This document shows, piece by piece, positions 5,697-5,737 of a stretch of DNA of 5,737 nucleotides; position 1 is the first letter of the stretch, and every line of letters starts with the position of its first letter. This DNA is from Desulfonatronospira sp. (GTDB lineage: Bacteria > Desulfobacterota > Desulfovibrionia > Desulfovibrionales > Desulfonatronovibrionaceae): the NCBI GenBank assembly GCA_003554505.1, contig PWGS01000125.1:1-5737 (forward strand), written 5' to 3'. A program made the translations under genes and the position numbers. The notes beneath the pieces were generated by a model. The model was not told the origin of the DNA and did not search any database. It saw only the letters and a program-made list of their open reading frames with translations.

Positions 5697-5737
5697 TTGG
5701 CAAGGAAATCAAGCAATTATGAGGAGGCGTATCTTAA
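5697..5737 (+). CDS. Possible first codons of a rightward gene (cut by window edge)
   Basis: TTG at 5697 has GAGGAG (5682-5687) nine bases upstream and opens a frame reading LARKSSNYEEAYL to the edge. A competing reading starts at ATG 5719 (MRRRIL) with AAGGAA 11 bases upstream. A third possibility is that GAGGAGG at 5721-5727 is the ribosome binding site of a gene starting just outside. The window is too short to decide and no product can be named. Confidence 0.25.
   Translation, partial: MARKSSNYEEAYL

Overview
The window looks like chromosomal DNA of a GC-moderate, Gram-negative bacterium, most likely a deltaproteobacterium (Desulfobacterota) of the Desulfovibrionales type. This is inferred from the gene content: an EndoQ-like nuclease fused to a UvrD-like helicase, a MoaB/Mog protein with an N-terminal extension, and a 48-residue protein of a type I associate with that group. 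No database search was possible, so the assignment is moderate. I see no transposase, CRISPR array, tRNA or rRNA.

Layout. (1) Bases 1-1159, minus strand: the first 386 residues of the membrane AAA+ protease FtsH. Its gene runs off the left edge, so the zinc-protease half is outside. (2) Bases 1160-1412: a divergent control region with a candidate sigma-70 promoter for ftsH, a degenerate G-rich repeat tract, a candidate promoter for the rightward operon, and a leader hairpin. (3) Bases 1413-2186, plus strand: a molybdopterin adenylyltransferase-like (MogA/MoaB) protein with about 93 extra N-terminal residues. (4) Bases 2198-5281, plus strand, directly downstream and probably translationally coupled: a protein of about 1027 residues joining an EndoQ-type PHP endonuclease to a superfamily 1A 3'-5' helicase. 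(5) Bases 5342-5488, minus strand: a 48-codon gene convergent with the helicase gene. (6) Bases 5489-5737: an AT-rich intergenic region with a perfect TATAAT box, a second G-rich repeat tract, a perfect 11-bp hairpin, a related palindrome, and possibly the first codons of a rightward gene.

How the parts relate. FtsH (membrane protein quality control) is transcribed away from the mog-like/EndoQ-helicase pair, and the two directions share one intergenic region. The most notable item is the nuclease-helicase fusion. EndoQ enzymes nick DNA 5' of deaminated bases, and a 3'-5' helicase entering at such a nick on the intact strand would peel off the damaged strand. One polypeptide could therefore carry out incision and strand displacement. 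This mechanism is inference; the domain assignments rest on motifs visible in the translation.
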